DNA of 7,876 bases from Syntrophaceae bacterium (GCA_014874425.1 JACWAG010000420.1:1-7876); one strand, 5' to 3'. Shown: positions 1-6,645, counted from the stretch's first letter. A program made the numbers and translations. Notes: a model not told the origin generated them from the letters alone.

Positions 1-2166
1 CAGATCATTCAACTGCTCAAACTACCGGACAACACGATCAAGATCTTTGTTGAGGGACGTTACCGCGCTCAAATCAGACGTTTCATTGAACAAGACCCCT
101 ATTTTATGGTTGAGATCAGTCCAATTGATGACGAGATCGCGGGTCGTGAAATTGAGATCCAGGCCCTTGTAAGAGGGTTGCGCAATGTATCGGAAAGCTA
201 TGTGGCTGCGGACAATAAGGCCCCTCAAGATTTTCTTAACGCAATCAAGTCGATTAACGAACCCGGTCGTCTTGCCGACACAATTGCAGGGCAAATCAGC
301 CTGAGGTTGGAGGATAAACAGGCCTTGCTCGAAAAAGTCTCGGTTCGGCAGAGGATAGAGCGTTTGCTTGAGTTGATGCAGAGTGAAATAGAAATCTCGG
401 AAATTGAAAAAACAATTCGTGAGCGCGTTAAAAAACAGATGGAAAAGACTCAGAAGGAATACTACCTGAATGAGCAAATGCGCGCTATTCAAAAAGAGAT
501 GGGAGAAAAGGATGAGTTCAAGACCGAAATAGCCGAGATCGAAGAGCAGTTGAAACAAAAGCAGTTAACCGAGGAAGCCGAGTCGAGAGTTCGAAAAGAA
601 ATTCGCAAATTGAAAATGATGGCTCCAATGTCGGCAGAAGCTACGGTCGTCAGAAATTACATTGATTGGTTCCTTGTATTGCCTTGGTCGGAAATCTCCA
701 AAACAGAGCTTCATATAGATGAAGCCCAGCAAATCCTCGACGAAGATCATTATGGTCTAAGAGAGGTAAAAGAACGAATAGTAGAATATCTGGCGGTTCA
801 AAAGCTTGCGGCTGATATAAAGGGACCTATCCTTTGTCTGGTCGGCCCACCTGGAGTAGGTAAGACTTCTCTGGCCAAGTCGGTAGCCCGTGCAACTGGA
901 CGGGAATTCGTTCGAATCTCGTTGGGTGGAGTTCGAGATGAAGCTGAAATAAGAGGACACAGGCGGACATACATCGGGGCCCTCCCTGGGAAGATTGTTC
1001 AAAGCATGAAGAAGTGTGAAACAATAAACCCAGTAATGTTGTTGGACGAAGTTGACAAAATGAGCACGGATTTCCGAGGAGACCCTTCCGCTGCTTTGCT
1101 CGAAGTCCTTGATCCAGAGCAAAATCATGCTTTCAACGACCATTATCTGGATATCGACTATGATCTCTCCAAGGTAATGTTTATAACTACGGCCAATACC
1201 CTCCATGGAATTCCCGCCCCTTTACAAGACAGGATGGAGATAATCAGGCTTCCAGGCTACACGGATTTCGAGAAGCTGAGAATTGCGGAACGTTTCCTTG
1301 TGCCGAAACAGACTAAATCCAATGGTCTGACGCCCAGTCACATTACTTTTTCTCGCAAAGCCATCATTCGTATGGCAAGGCGGTACACCCGGGAGGCCGG
1401 CGTTCGGGAACTTGAACGGCAAATCGCCAAAGTATGCCGCAAAGTCACCCGAAAGGTAGTAGATGGTTCAATTGCCAATGGGATCGACATATGTCCGCGT
1501 GACATTGGAAACTTCCTGGGCGCTCCCAAATTCAGATACGGAGCGAGGGAACAATCTCTAAAGATCGGCATAGCAAACGGATTAGCCTGGACTGAAGTGG
1601 GCGGAGAACTACTTACTGTAGAGGTTGCTCTAATGCCGGGGTCGGGGAAGTTTACGGTTACTGGAAAACTTGGTGAAGTCATGCAGGAATCGGCGCAAGC
1701 CGCAATGAGTTATGTAAGGTCGCGCGCTTTGAGCCTAGGCTTGAAGCCCGATTTTTATGACAAAATCGATATTCACATCCATGTTCCAGAAGGAGCGACG
1801 CCCAAAGATGGCCCATCGGCCGGCATAACCATGACTACCGCCATTTTGTCCGCGTTAACCAAGCAGCCTTTCCCAAACGATTTGGCCATGACCGGGGAAA
1901 TCACGTTGCGCGGTCGGATTCTTCCCATCGGTGGTCTTAAGGAAAAGCTACTGGCAGCTAAAAGAGGCCTTCTATCAAGGATAATTATCCCACGAGAAAA
2001 CGAAAGAGACCTGACCGAGGTCCCAAAAAAAATCAGGAGCGGTCTGGACATAATATTGGTTGACCACATGGATGAAGCTTTGCGAGTGGTTTTCCCTGAA
2101 ATTCGAGACGCCTTTATACCTTCTGAACAGGTCACCGAACAATCTTTAGCTATTTTGAAACAATAA
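1..2166 (+). CDS. lon: ATP-dependent protease Lon (5' partial)
   Basis: Lon is a cytoplasmic AAA+ serine protease that unfolds and degrades misfolded and short-lived regulatory proteins as a homohexamer. The frame is open from the first base, so the gene enters from upstream. 721 residues are visible against about 780-810 for the family, so roughly 80 N-terminal residues are missing. In visible-residue numbering, the end of the N-terminal substrate-binding domain (LLKLPDNTIKIFVEG) comes first, then a highly charged coiled-coil linker at about 120-205. The AAA+ module follows, with Walker A GPPGVGKTS at 282-290 and Walker B VMLLDEVDK with D349 and E350. The C-terminal protease domain carries the Ser-Lys dyad: S606 in PKDGPSAG and K649 in GGLKEKLL, with the same 43-residue spacing as in E. 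coli Lon. No frameshift or missing catalytic residue is seen. The internal ATG at 106 is not the start, because conserved Lon sequence continues upstream. The promoter lies outside the window, and no clear terminator follows the stop codon. The identification is essentially certain. Confidence 0.98.
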   Translation, partial: QIIQLLKLPDNTIKIFVEGRYRAQIRRFIEQDPYFMVEISPIDDEIAGREIEIQALVRGLRNVSESYVAADNKAPQDFLNAIKSINEPGRLADTIAGQISLRLEDKQALLEKVSVRQRIERLLELMQSEIEISEIEKTIRERVKKQMEKTQKEYYLNEQMRAIQKEMGEKDEFKTEIAEIEEQLKQKQLTEEAESRVRKEIRKLKMMAPMSAEATVVRNYIDWFLVLPWSEISKTELHIDEAQQILDEDHYGLREVKERIVEYLAVQKLAADIKGPILCLVGPPGVGKTSLAKSVARATGREFVRISLGGVRDEAEIRGHRRTYIGALPGKIVQSMKKCETINPVMLLDEVDKMSTDFRGDPSAALLEVLDPEQNHAFNDHYLDIDYDLSKVMFITTANTLHGIPAPLQDRMEIIRLPGYTDFEKLRIAERFLVPKQTKSNGLTPSHITFSRKAIIRMARRYTREAGVRELERQIAKVCRKVTRKVVDGSIANGIDICPRDIGNFLGAPKFRYGAREQSLKIGIANGLAWTEVGGELLTVEVALMPGSGKFTVTGKLGEVMQESAQAAMSYVRSRALSLGLKPDFYDKIDIHIHVPEGATPKDGPSAGITMTTAILSALTKQPFPNDLAMTGEITLRGRILPIGGLKEKLLAAKRGLLSRIIIPRENERDLTEVPKKIRSGLDIILVDHMDEALRVVFPEIRDAFIPSEQVTEQSLAILKQ

Positions 2167-2167
2167 G

Positions 2168-2196
2168 CGGACAAATTGTATATATTTTTGTATTAT
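2168..2196 (+). promoter_or_regulatory. Candidate sigma70-type promoter for the 62-residue ORF
   Basis: CGGACA at 2168-2173 matches the -35 consensus at 4 of 6 positions. After a 17-base spacer, TATTAT at 2191-2196 matches the -10 consensus at 5 of 6. Transcription would start near 2203, leaving a leader of about 54 bases before the ATG at 2257. This is a prediction from the motif alone in an AT-rich gap; read-through from lon is also possible. Confidence 0.4.
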
Positions 2197-2209
2197 AGGG
2201 AACCTGAGC

Positions 2210-2220
2210 AACTGTCAGTT
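2210..2220. repeat. 11-base dyad in the leader of the 62-residue ORF
   Basis: AACTG-T-CAGTT is a perfect inverted repeat with a one-base centre. It lies just downstream of the predicted transcription start and about 36 bases before the ATG. The centre is too short for an RNA hairpin, so if it functions it would be a protein-binding operator. Dyads of this length turn up by chance several times in a window of this size, so the call is weak. Confidence 0.25.
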
Positions 2221-2256
2221 TACTAATTTGTACATAATGGATTGAAGGAGTGACTT

Positions 2257-2445
2257 ATGCTGAAAATGGATGGATCTAGAGTAAGGCTGACACCGGAGAA
2301 CGTTCACACAATGTTGAAGCAGGGTCTTTCCTTTAGAGAAATAGCCTCTCGCTGCGATGTTTTTGAGGACGCCATTGACGCGTCATTGGTTCGATGGTTG
2401 AATCAGGGACGGTGGCCGATCGAAGACGATGTAGTAGCGGCGTAG
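2257..2445 (+). CDS. Small HTH-like protein of unknown function (62 aa)
   Basis: This short protein is supported by a strong Shine-Dalgarno AAGGAG at 2245-2250, six bases before the ATG, and by a well-formed terminator about 75 bases after its stop codon. I do not recognise the family. The centre looks like a helix-turn-helix: GLSFREIASRC (23-33) reads as a first helix with the usual alternation of hydrophobic and polar residues, and DAIDASLVRWL (38-48) as a second helix. The tail IEDDVVAA is acidic. There is no signal peptide or membrane segment, so the product is probably cytoplasmic. A small DNA-binding protein or a protein-protein adaptor would both fit, but this is inference from a local pattern. 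It follows lon on the same strand after 90 bases and may have its own promoter. A second in-frame ATG at 2266 has a less favourable distance to the ribosome binding site. Confidence 0.7.
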   Translation: MLKMDGSRVRLTPENVHTMLKQGLSFREIASRCDVFEDAIDASLVRWLNQGRWPIEDDVVAA

Positions 2446-2520
2446 GCCAAAGAGGGACGCGCCTTTAACAAAAGGTATCTGGACAAATAAATAAACATTT
2501 TGGGTTGAGTTGAATTTGAG

Positions 2521-2550
2521 AACGGAGCCTAGACAATAGGTTCCGTTTTT
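2521..2550 (+). terminator. Intrinsic terminator after the 62-residue ORF
   Basis: AACGGAGCCT (2521-2530) pairs with AGGTTCCGTT (2538-2547) around a seven-base loop, AGACAAT. This gives a 10-bp stem with one G-U pair. The arm runs into TTTTT at 2546-2550 and then AGTTT. This is a classical Rho-independent terminator. It would end transcription from the small ORF, and from lon if the two are co-transcribed, before the YdcZ-like gene. Confidence 0.88.
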
Positions 2551-2605
2551 AGTTTATTATGGCGTCCATTTCGAAGTATCATATTGTTCCGTCGTATCGT
2601 AGGTT

Positions 2606-2633
2606 TTGACGGGCTTTGAATCAAACAAATAAA
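2606..2633 (+). promoter_or_regulatory. Weak promoter-like sequence before the YdcZ-family gene
   Basis: TTGACG at 2606-2611 matches the -35 consensus at 5 of 6 positions. After 16 bases, AATAAA at 2628-2633 matches the -10 consensus at 4 of 6. The terminator upstream means the next gene needs its own promoter, and this is the best candidate I see. It would leave only about 10 bases of leader, which is short, so confidence is low. Confidence 0.3.
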
Positions 2634-2650
2634 CTTTTAGGGCGCTTCTC

Positions 2651-3094
2651 ATGGAACTGCATTACATAATCTTGGCATTGATAGCTGGAGCATGCGGCCC
2701 AACGCAAGCAGGAATCAACTCGCAGCTCGGTTCAATGACCGGAGGGCCTTCTATTGCAGCTACGATTTCATTTATCGTCGGAACTTTAGGCCTGTTGGCT
2801 TTTGTTCTGGTTTCCGGAGTGACTTGGCCACCTGTACGAACTTTGATGGTGATACCCTGGTGGATGTGGACGGGAGGATTTCTAGGCGCCATTTTGGTGT
2901 TTATTTCCATAATACTTGCGCCCAAGCTTGGAGCGGCCACAACTCTTGGACTGATTGTAGCCGGCCAAATGATAGCATCCTTGATACTGGACAATTTCGG
3001 ATTGGTTGGCTATGAAGAGCATCCCGCAAATATCTGGAGAGTTTTAGGAGTGGGGCTCCTCCTGGGCGGCGTCGCCTTGATAAAAAAGTTTTAG
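2651..3094 (+). CDS. DMT-superfamily YdcZ/DUF606 membrane protein
   Basis: This 147-residue integral inner-membrane protein belongs to the YdcZ (DUF606) branch of the drug/metabolite transporter superfamily. About five hydrophobic segments are visible, at roughly 4-22, 34-55, 68-90, 95-115 and 129-145. Family signatures are present: GPTQAGINSQLG near the N-terminus (16-27), the central PWWMWTGGFLGA (69-80), then APKLGAATTLGL followed by GQM and LDNFGLVG. The length is normal for the family, whose members work as half-size transporters, probably as dimers. The substrate is generally unknown and cannot be told here. The ATG follows a modest TAGGG ribosome binding site at 2638-2642. The gene stands alone on its strand and converges on the flippase, with 10 bases between stop codons and no obvious hairpin there. 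Confidence 0.93.
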   Translation: MELHYIILALIAGACGPTQAGINSQLGSMTGGPSIAATISFIVGTLGLLAFVLVSGVTWPPVRTLMVIPWWMWTGGFLGAILVFISIILAPKLGAATTLGLIVAGQMIASLILDNFGLVGYEEHPANIWRVLGVGLLLGGVALIKKF

Positions 3095-3104
3095 TGTCAG
3101 TAAA

Positions 3105-4556
3105 TCAGTTGATCTTTCGAGGAAATGATCCGATAAATTTAGGCCCAATAGTGAATAAAACCGCCAAATAAAACATCAGCGTCGTCGCCACAGCGGGATG
3201 TAAAGTGATTAACGGTTCCAGAGCCATGAAAAGACCAAACGAAATGATACCTGAGGCAACGGGGAAAAAGAAATCCCTAACACGGACAAATCCGAGACGG
3301 ACACGGCAATAACCAAAGGTCAAGCAGGCCATAAACAGCTTGGTAAAAATGATTACCAGGCAACCTCCTTCCAGTTTCAGCATCGGAACAAGAGTAAAAT
3401 TAAGAATTAAATTCACCACCGTTGTGGCTATTTGAAACACCAACAGTATTTTTGCCGCCCCCGCTACCATCATCACATAAGAAAAAAGATTGTTCTGGAA
3501 AGAAATGGGAATCGTCCAGACAAGATATTTCTGCATCCAAACGGCGTCACTATATTTGGCCGGATAAATTAGCCCTATTATCAAGGAACTTTCAGAGTAA
3601 AGAAAGAAAATGATCGGCAGCGCGATTGCCATAAGCCATTGGGCGTTCCTCTTTATCAGGTCTCCTGCTTTGTTTCTATTTTGCCACCATAGTGTCGCCA
3701 ACAGAGGGAAAATTACCCACCCGAGAAACTGTTCAGAACCCAAAACACTAAGAGCGTCAAGTATATTCCATGTAGCGCTGTAGAAGGCCACACCATCTAA
3801 ACCAGTTTCTTTCTGGAGAAAAAAGATATTGGTTTTGTTGTAAACCACACCGAGTATTTCAATTAACGCGAAAACCAGAGACATCTTAAACATAGAGTTA
3901 ACAGACGCCCAACAGCCGGACAGGATTTCATTTTTTGGATGTCCTTGCAGATAGATTTTGTATCCAAAAACAATTCGAGTGATGCCGGACACAAGCTTAA
4001 AAACAGCGATGTATATAGCGCCCAGGCCAAGGGCAGCAGCAATAAACCCATATCCATAGGAGGCCACTGATCCGGTTACCTTTATTCTCGCCTCTACATT
4101 TTGCCGACCATTTACCCTCAATCCTGCGAAGAAAGTTTCCGCCAAAGCTTCAACTGAAAACCCCAAAGACATTATCGCCAAAACAGCGCTCAACTCAGCG
4201 TTCAACTGCTGGCGCCACGCAAAAATTAGGACCCCAAAAAAACAGGCGACAAAAAGGGCGATTTTAATTATTTGAACACTTATAATAAGCCGCCTGGATT
4301 CAGACTCGCTGACATTTCCAAGCTTTGACACAAGCGGATAATAAAGTCCAAACTGTATTATGGTCTGAACAACAGCGCCTCCAGCCATGGCATACATGAC
4401 CCGGCCGTAGTCTGAAGCGTTTATCCAAGCCAAATACAGGAAGAAGGCGGTGCTCAGCACGGCCTCTACCGCTTGTGCTGAAAGAAGATAAGCCAGACGA
4501 CTCAAGATGCTGTCATGACGGGAATGTGGACTATTTGATCTATTGGACTTGAACAT
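3105..4556 (-). CDS. Wzx/MATE-like polysaccharide flippase (oligosaccharide translocase)
   Basis: This 483-residue, highly hydrophobic protein has about 12-14 predicted membrane segments spread along its full length. Its short basic N-terminus (KSNRSNSPHSRHDSILSR) leads into the first helix near residue 22. Length, topology and sequence style match Wzx-type polysaccharide biosynthesis flippases (MATE/MVF superfamily). These move lipid-linked sugar units or lipids across the inner membrane for O-antigen, exopolysaccharide or capsule synthesis. The substrate cannot be read from sequence. I place the start at ATG 4554-4556 because an AGGAGG site lies directly upstream. The frame stays open to a TTG at 4608-4610, but that would put the ribosome binding site inside the coding sequence, and no other site precedes the TTG. 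No glycosyltransferase or polymerase gene adjoins it, which is unusual for Wzx. It is transcribed divergently from the permease gene. No intrinsic terminator was found after its stop codon. Confidence 0.85.
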   Translation of the reverse strand: MFKSNRSNSPHSRHDSILSRLAYLLSAQAVEAVLSTAFFLYLAWINASDYGRVMYAMAGGAVVQTIIQFGLYYPLVSKLGNVSESESRRLIISVQIIKIALFVACFFGVLIFAWRQQLNAELSAVLAIMSLGFSVEALAETFFAGLRVNGRQNVEARIKVTGSVASYGYGFIAAALGLGAIYIAVFKLVSGITRIVFGYKIYLQGHPKNEILSGCWASVNSMFKMSLVFALIEILGVVYNKTNIFFLQKETGLDGVAFYSATWNILDALSVLGSEQFLGWVIFPLLATLWWQNRNKAGDLIKRNAQWLMAIALPIIFFLYSESSLIIGLIYPAKYSDAVWMQKYLVWTIPISFQNNLFSYVMMVAGAAKILLVFQIATTVVNLILNFTLVPMLKLEGGCLVIIFTKLFMACLTFGYCRVRLGFVRVRDFFFPVASGIISFGLFMALEPLITLHPAVATTLMFYLAVLFTIGPKFIGSFPRKIN

Positions 4557-4559
4557 AAA

Positions 4560-4565
4560 CCTCCT
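4560..4565 (-). promoter_or_regulatory. Shine-Dalgarno site that decides the flippase start
   Basis: On the minus strand AGGAGG is followed by TTT and then ATG (4554-4556). The match to the anti-SD sequence is perfect, though the three-base spacing is shorter than usual. It lies within the longer open frame from TTG 4610, so it argues for the internal ATG as the true start. Confidence 0.65.
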
Positions 4566-4635
4566 GGAATTTATGACGCAAATGGGTCGAGTCCAAATTC
4601 GAATGGACAATTTAACATTTTGACGCCAGTTTCGT

Positions 4636-4663
4636 AACCTTAATCCCAGAAAGGTTGAACCTC
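4636..4663. repeat. Alternating AACCT half-sites in the divergent promoter region
   Basis: AACCTT (4636-4641) and AAGGTT (4651-4656) form an inverted repeat separated by nine bases. The second arm is also half of an 11-base dyad, AGGTT-G-AACCT, at 4652-4662. The result is three half-sites in alternating orientation between the divergent flippase and permease genes. They overlap the TTGAAC -35-like sequence of the permease promoter. A regulator binding site is plausible but unproven. Confidence 0.35.
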
Positions 4664-4684
4664 TTTGCGTTAATACGTTATGTT
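4655..4684 (+). promoter_or_regulatory. Candidate promoter for the permease/DUF2062 unit
   Basis: TTGAAC (4655-4660) and TATGTT (4679-4684) each match the sigma70 hexamers at 4 of 6 positions, with an 18-base spacer. The predicted transcription start near 4691 lies downstream of the GTG at 4687. If correct, that GTG could not be the permease start codon, which supports the TTG at 4732. Confidence 0.35.
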
Positions 4685-4717
4685 ATGTGAATATCCCTCA
4701 AACGGTTCACAAAAATC

Positions 4718-4722
4718 AGGAG
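4718..4722 (+). promoter_or_regulatory. Shine-Dalgarno site that decides the permease start
   Basis: AGGAG lies nine bases before the in-frame TTG at 4732-4734. No comparable site precedes the upstream in-frame GTG at 4687. Confidence 0.55.
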
Positions 4723-4731
4723 TCGGGCCTT

Positions 4732-5916
4732 TTGAAGATAGATGACCTTTTAGTAATGTGTTGGCGTTCGGTGCTGCGGAACCGACGACGTTACAAAGCT
4801 GTAGTGATAGGAATAGCGCTTGGCACCGCTGGTTTCATAATTGTTCAGACAATGGGTGATTCGGTTGAGAAGAAAATGGGGGAACACCTTGAGTTGTTAG
4901 GCGAAGCCACGGTCATGAAGGCGGTTTGGCGAAACGACGACAATTTTCATCCCGGCGAATATAGCATGGGGGATGTTAAGAAACTCAGGGCCATTCCCAA
5001 CATGATGGCTGTTGCTCCAGTAGTTTCAGTACCAGCGATAGACGCGTTTTTTCAGGATAACGAATGGAACCCTGGTTTGATAGGAGTTGATCAGGAATTC
5101 TGGTTGACCCAAAGTTCGCAACTCAAGCAAGGGAGATTAATTGGCGCCACTGACATAGTAGGAAGAAAAAAGGTGTGTGTCTTGGGTGAAGACGTGGTCA
5201 AATATCTTTTCGGCAAGGAGATTCCGGTTGGTCAGTCATTAGGAATTGGCAGTTTGAAGTTCGAGGTAATAGGTCTTCTGGGTGGCATACAGCAGAACGA
5301 TATCCAAAGATATATAGTCATCCCTTTGACCACAGCGCAAAACCTGTTCTCCGGCCTGGAAAAAATTAGGGAAATTTATATTCGGGTGAATAACTGGAAT
5401 GATGTAGAGCCAATCAGGGAAGCCGCCCTAAGAATCCTGAGAAATAATCACAAAGGTTATGAACAGGGAATTGACATTACGTACTACCCTAAAAGAATTC
5501 AGAAGGTCAAATCCACGGTTTACCTCGTAAAGCTATTTGTTTACGCCGCACTGGGGATTACCATCCTTTTAGGCGGTTTGGGTATTATGGCGGTGATGTT
5601 ATCGGCTATTCAGGACCGTACTCGGGAAATAGGTTTGAGAAAAGCGCTGGGCGCCAAAGAGGACCTGATATTATTACAGTTTTTGCTTGAGGCTGTCCTC
5701 ATAAGCTTGATGGCTGGATTTATAGGGGTAATAATCGGCGTACTTTCTGTTACTATATTTAAAGGTCCTCTGGGAGTACAAATATCAGGTTTGACACTTT
5801 CTGTGAGCATCGTGAGCGGAATTCTTTTTACGGCCTTTCTGGGGATTGCGTCAGGCCTTTATCCTTCATTGAAAGCGAGTCGTATGGACTCCGTAACCGC
5901 AATGCGTTTTGAGTAA
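4732..5916 (+). CDS. MacB/FtsX-type ABC transporter permease
   Basis: This is the membrane subunit of a type VII (MacB/LolCE-like) ABC system. These couple ATP use in the cytoplasm to movement of a periplasmic domain, driving efflux or lipoprotein release without carrying substrate through the membrane. From TTG 4732 the protein has 394 residues. A short amphipathic start (LLVMCWRSVLRNRRR) precedes TM1 at about 22-42. A periplasmic MacB_PCD-like domain spans about 43-262, and TM2, TM3 and TM4 lie at about 265-292, 313-337 and 350-376. The cytoplasmic FtsX signature REIGLRKALGA (298-308) and the C-terminal GLYPSLKAS (375-383) are intact. Family members normally begin just before TM1, which favours the TTG; the in-frame GTG at 4687 would add 15 unrelated residues and lacks a ribosome binding site. 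No ATPase or membrane-fusion gene is in the window, so its partner must be encoded elsewhere. The DUF2062 gene follows after four bases. Confidence 0.92.
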   Translation: MKIDDLLVMCWRSVLRNRRRYKAVVIGIALGTAGFIIVQTMGDSVEKKMGEHLELLGEATVMKAVWRNDDNFHPGEYSMGDVKKLRAIPNMMAVAPVVSVPAIDAFFQDNEWNPGLIGVDQEFWLTQSSQLKQGRLIGATDIVGRKKVCVLGEDVVKYLFGKEIPVGQSLGIGSLKFEVIGLLGGIQQNDIQRYIVIPLTTAQNLFSGLEKIREIYIRVNNWNDVEPIREAALRILRNNHKGYEQGIDITYYPKRIQKVKSTVYLVKLFVYAALGITILLGGLGIMAVMLSAIQDRTREIGLRKALGAKEDLILLQFLLEAVLISLMAGFIGVIIGVLSVTIFKGPLGVQISGLTLSVSIVSGILFTAFLGIASGLYPSLKASRMDSVTAMRFE

Positions 5917-5920
5917 GCTT

Positions 5921-6538
5921 ATGGATAATCGGCAAGCCGGAAGATGCATTGGAATTGGAAACAGATATCGAACTTTTAAAGACAAAATATATAGCAATGT
6001 AATACAACCACTCGTAGCGTCACGCAACACACCCCACTATGACGCCCTGGGGGTGGCTCTAGGTCTGGTTGTTGGACTAGGCGCTCCTTTAGGCAGCCAC
6101 ATGCTTGTTCTTGGCTTGTTGAGGCTGGGGCTCAAGTTCAATGTCATAGTCGCTTTCGGCTTCACCTTTGTTATAAATCCTCTCAATGCCGTTCCCATGT
6201 ATTATGGATATTATTTACTCGGATCATTTGTACTGGGAGAGCCTGCCTCGCTTGACTTCGAGAAGTTTAGAAAAACAATCAGCCCGGTCATTGAGTGTGA
6301 ATACTTCTGGGAATCCATGCTGACTTTTTTCCGTCTTAGCGGCGCGATACTTTTACGGTGGTTAACGGCTGCGATCTCCCTAGCTATTACATTTGGGGCC
6401 TTGGCGTATGCGCTCACATATTCCATTCAGCGGAAAAGACTACATACGGCAGCCTTGCGGCTTGGTCTGGAATATCATAACCTAGTGGTAAAATTGCACG
6501 AAAACGTTTCCATGTCCGATGTCTCTGATCAGGACTAA
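5921..6538 (+). CDS. DUF2062 domain membrane protein
   Basis: This 205-residue protein matches the DUF2062 family, small bacterial membrane proteins of unknown biochemical function. The hallmark pattern is clear: TPHYDALGVALGLVVGLGAP (37-56), then a hydrophobic stretch, LGLKFNVIVA, and the INPLNAVPMYYGYYLLG segment (85-101). About three membrane helices are visible: two within roughly 42-105 and one at about 140-168. The soluble N- and C-terminal ends are partly charged. The ATG at 5921 is four bases after the permease stop codon and has only a weak GAG as ribosome binding site. An in-frame TTG at 5909 would overlap the permease by eight bases and add four residues. Either way the spacing indicates co-transcription and probable translational coupling with the permease. 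The family sometimes occurs near glycosyltransferase genes, but none is present here. Confidence 0.88.
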   Translation: MDNRQAGRCIGIGNRYRTFKDKIYSNVIQPLVASRNTPHYDALGVALGLVVGLGAPLGSHMLVLGLLRLGLKFNVIVAFGFTFVINPLNAVPMYYGYYLLGSFVLGEPASLDFEKFRKTISPVIECEYFWESMLTFFRLSGAILLRWLTAAISLAITFGALAYALTYSIQRKRLHTAALRLGLEYHNLVVKLHENVSMSDVSDQD

Positions 6539-6578
6539 GACAGGGCCTATTTCAAACAAGGATCCTAACGATTATCTG

Positions 6579-6595
6579 TTGAACTTGAAGTTCTC
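6579..6595. repeat. Dyad repeat copy 1 upstream of the metallohydrolase
   Basis: TTGAACTTGAAGTTCTC contains a perfect 13-base inverted repeat, GAACTT-G-AAGTTC. It has the form TTGAAC-N5-GTTCTC, which recurs exactly 50 bases downstream. It lies 65 bases before the metallohydrolase ATG. It is a likely operator half of a paired site, inferred from symmetry and repetition. Confidence 0.5.
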
Positions 6596-6628
6596 ATTGT
6601 TTGTTTTGTTGAATCTGAATCCAAATTT

Positions 6629-6645
6629 TTGAACAAACTGTTCTC
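6629..6645. repeat. Dyad repeat copy 2 upstream of the metallohydrolase
   Basis: TTGAACAAACTGTTCTC contains the inverted repeat GAACA-AAC-TGTTC and matches copy 1 at all 12 fixed positions of TTGAAC-N5-GTTCTC. It ends one base before the Shine-Dalgarno AAGGAG (6647-6652), so a bound protein, or a hairpin in the RNA, could affect translation initiation as well as transcription. Confidence 0.5.

Noticed and set aside
22..558. 178-codon open frame on the minus strand inside lon
   Set aside because: It is antisense to the conserved Lon coiled-coil and N-domain region, has no recognisable domain and no ribosome binding site; it is a shadow of the real gene.
757..1206. 149-codon minus-strand frame opposite the Lon AAA+ domain
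   Set aside because: The opposite strand encodes intact Walker A and Walker B motifs, and the antisense product has no family resemblance.
1338..2174. Two minus-strand frames opposite the Lon protease domain
   Set aside because: They overlap the catalytic Ser-Lys domain of Lon and show no independent start signals.
2559..2609. 16-codon ORF after the terminator
   Set aside because: It is very short, has no ribosome binding site and lies within the likely promoter region of the next gene.
2662..3015. Open frames overlapping the YdcZ-family gene on both strands
   Set aside because: The YdcZ frame has clear family motifs and membrane segments; the alternatives have neither.
3080..3110. Bidirectional terminator between the convergent YdcZ and flippase genes
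   Set aside because: There is an A/T run but no stem-forming arms next to it; TCAGT-AAA-TCAGT is a direct repeat, not an inverted one.
6581..6643. LexA (SOS) boxes before the metallohydrolase
   Set aside because: The Gram-positive SOS box has GAAC-N4-GTTC; both copies here have N5. Gram-negative CTGT-N8-ACAG boxes are also not matched.
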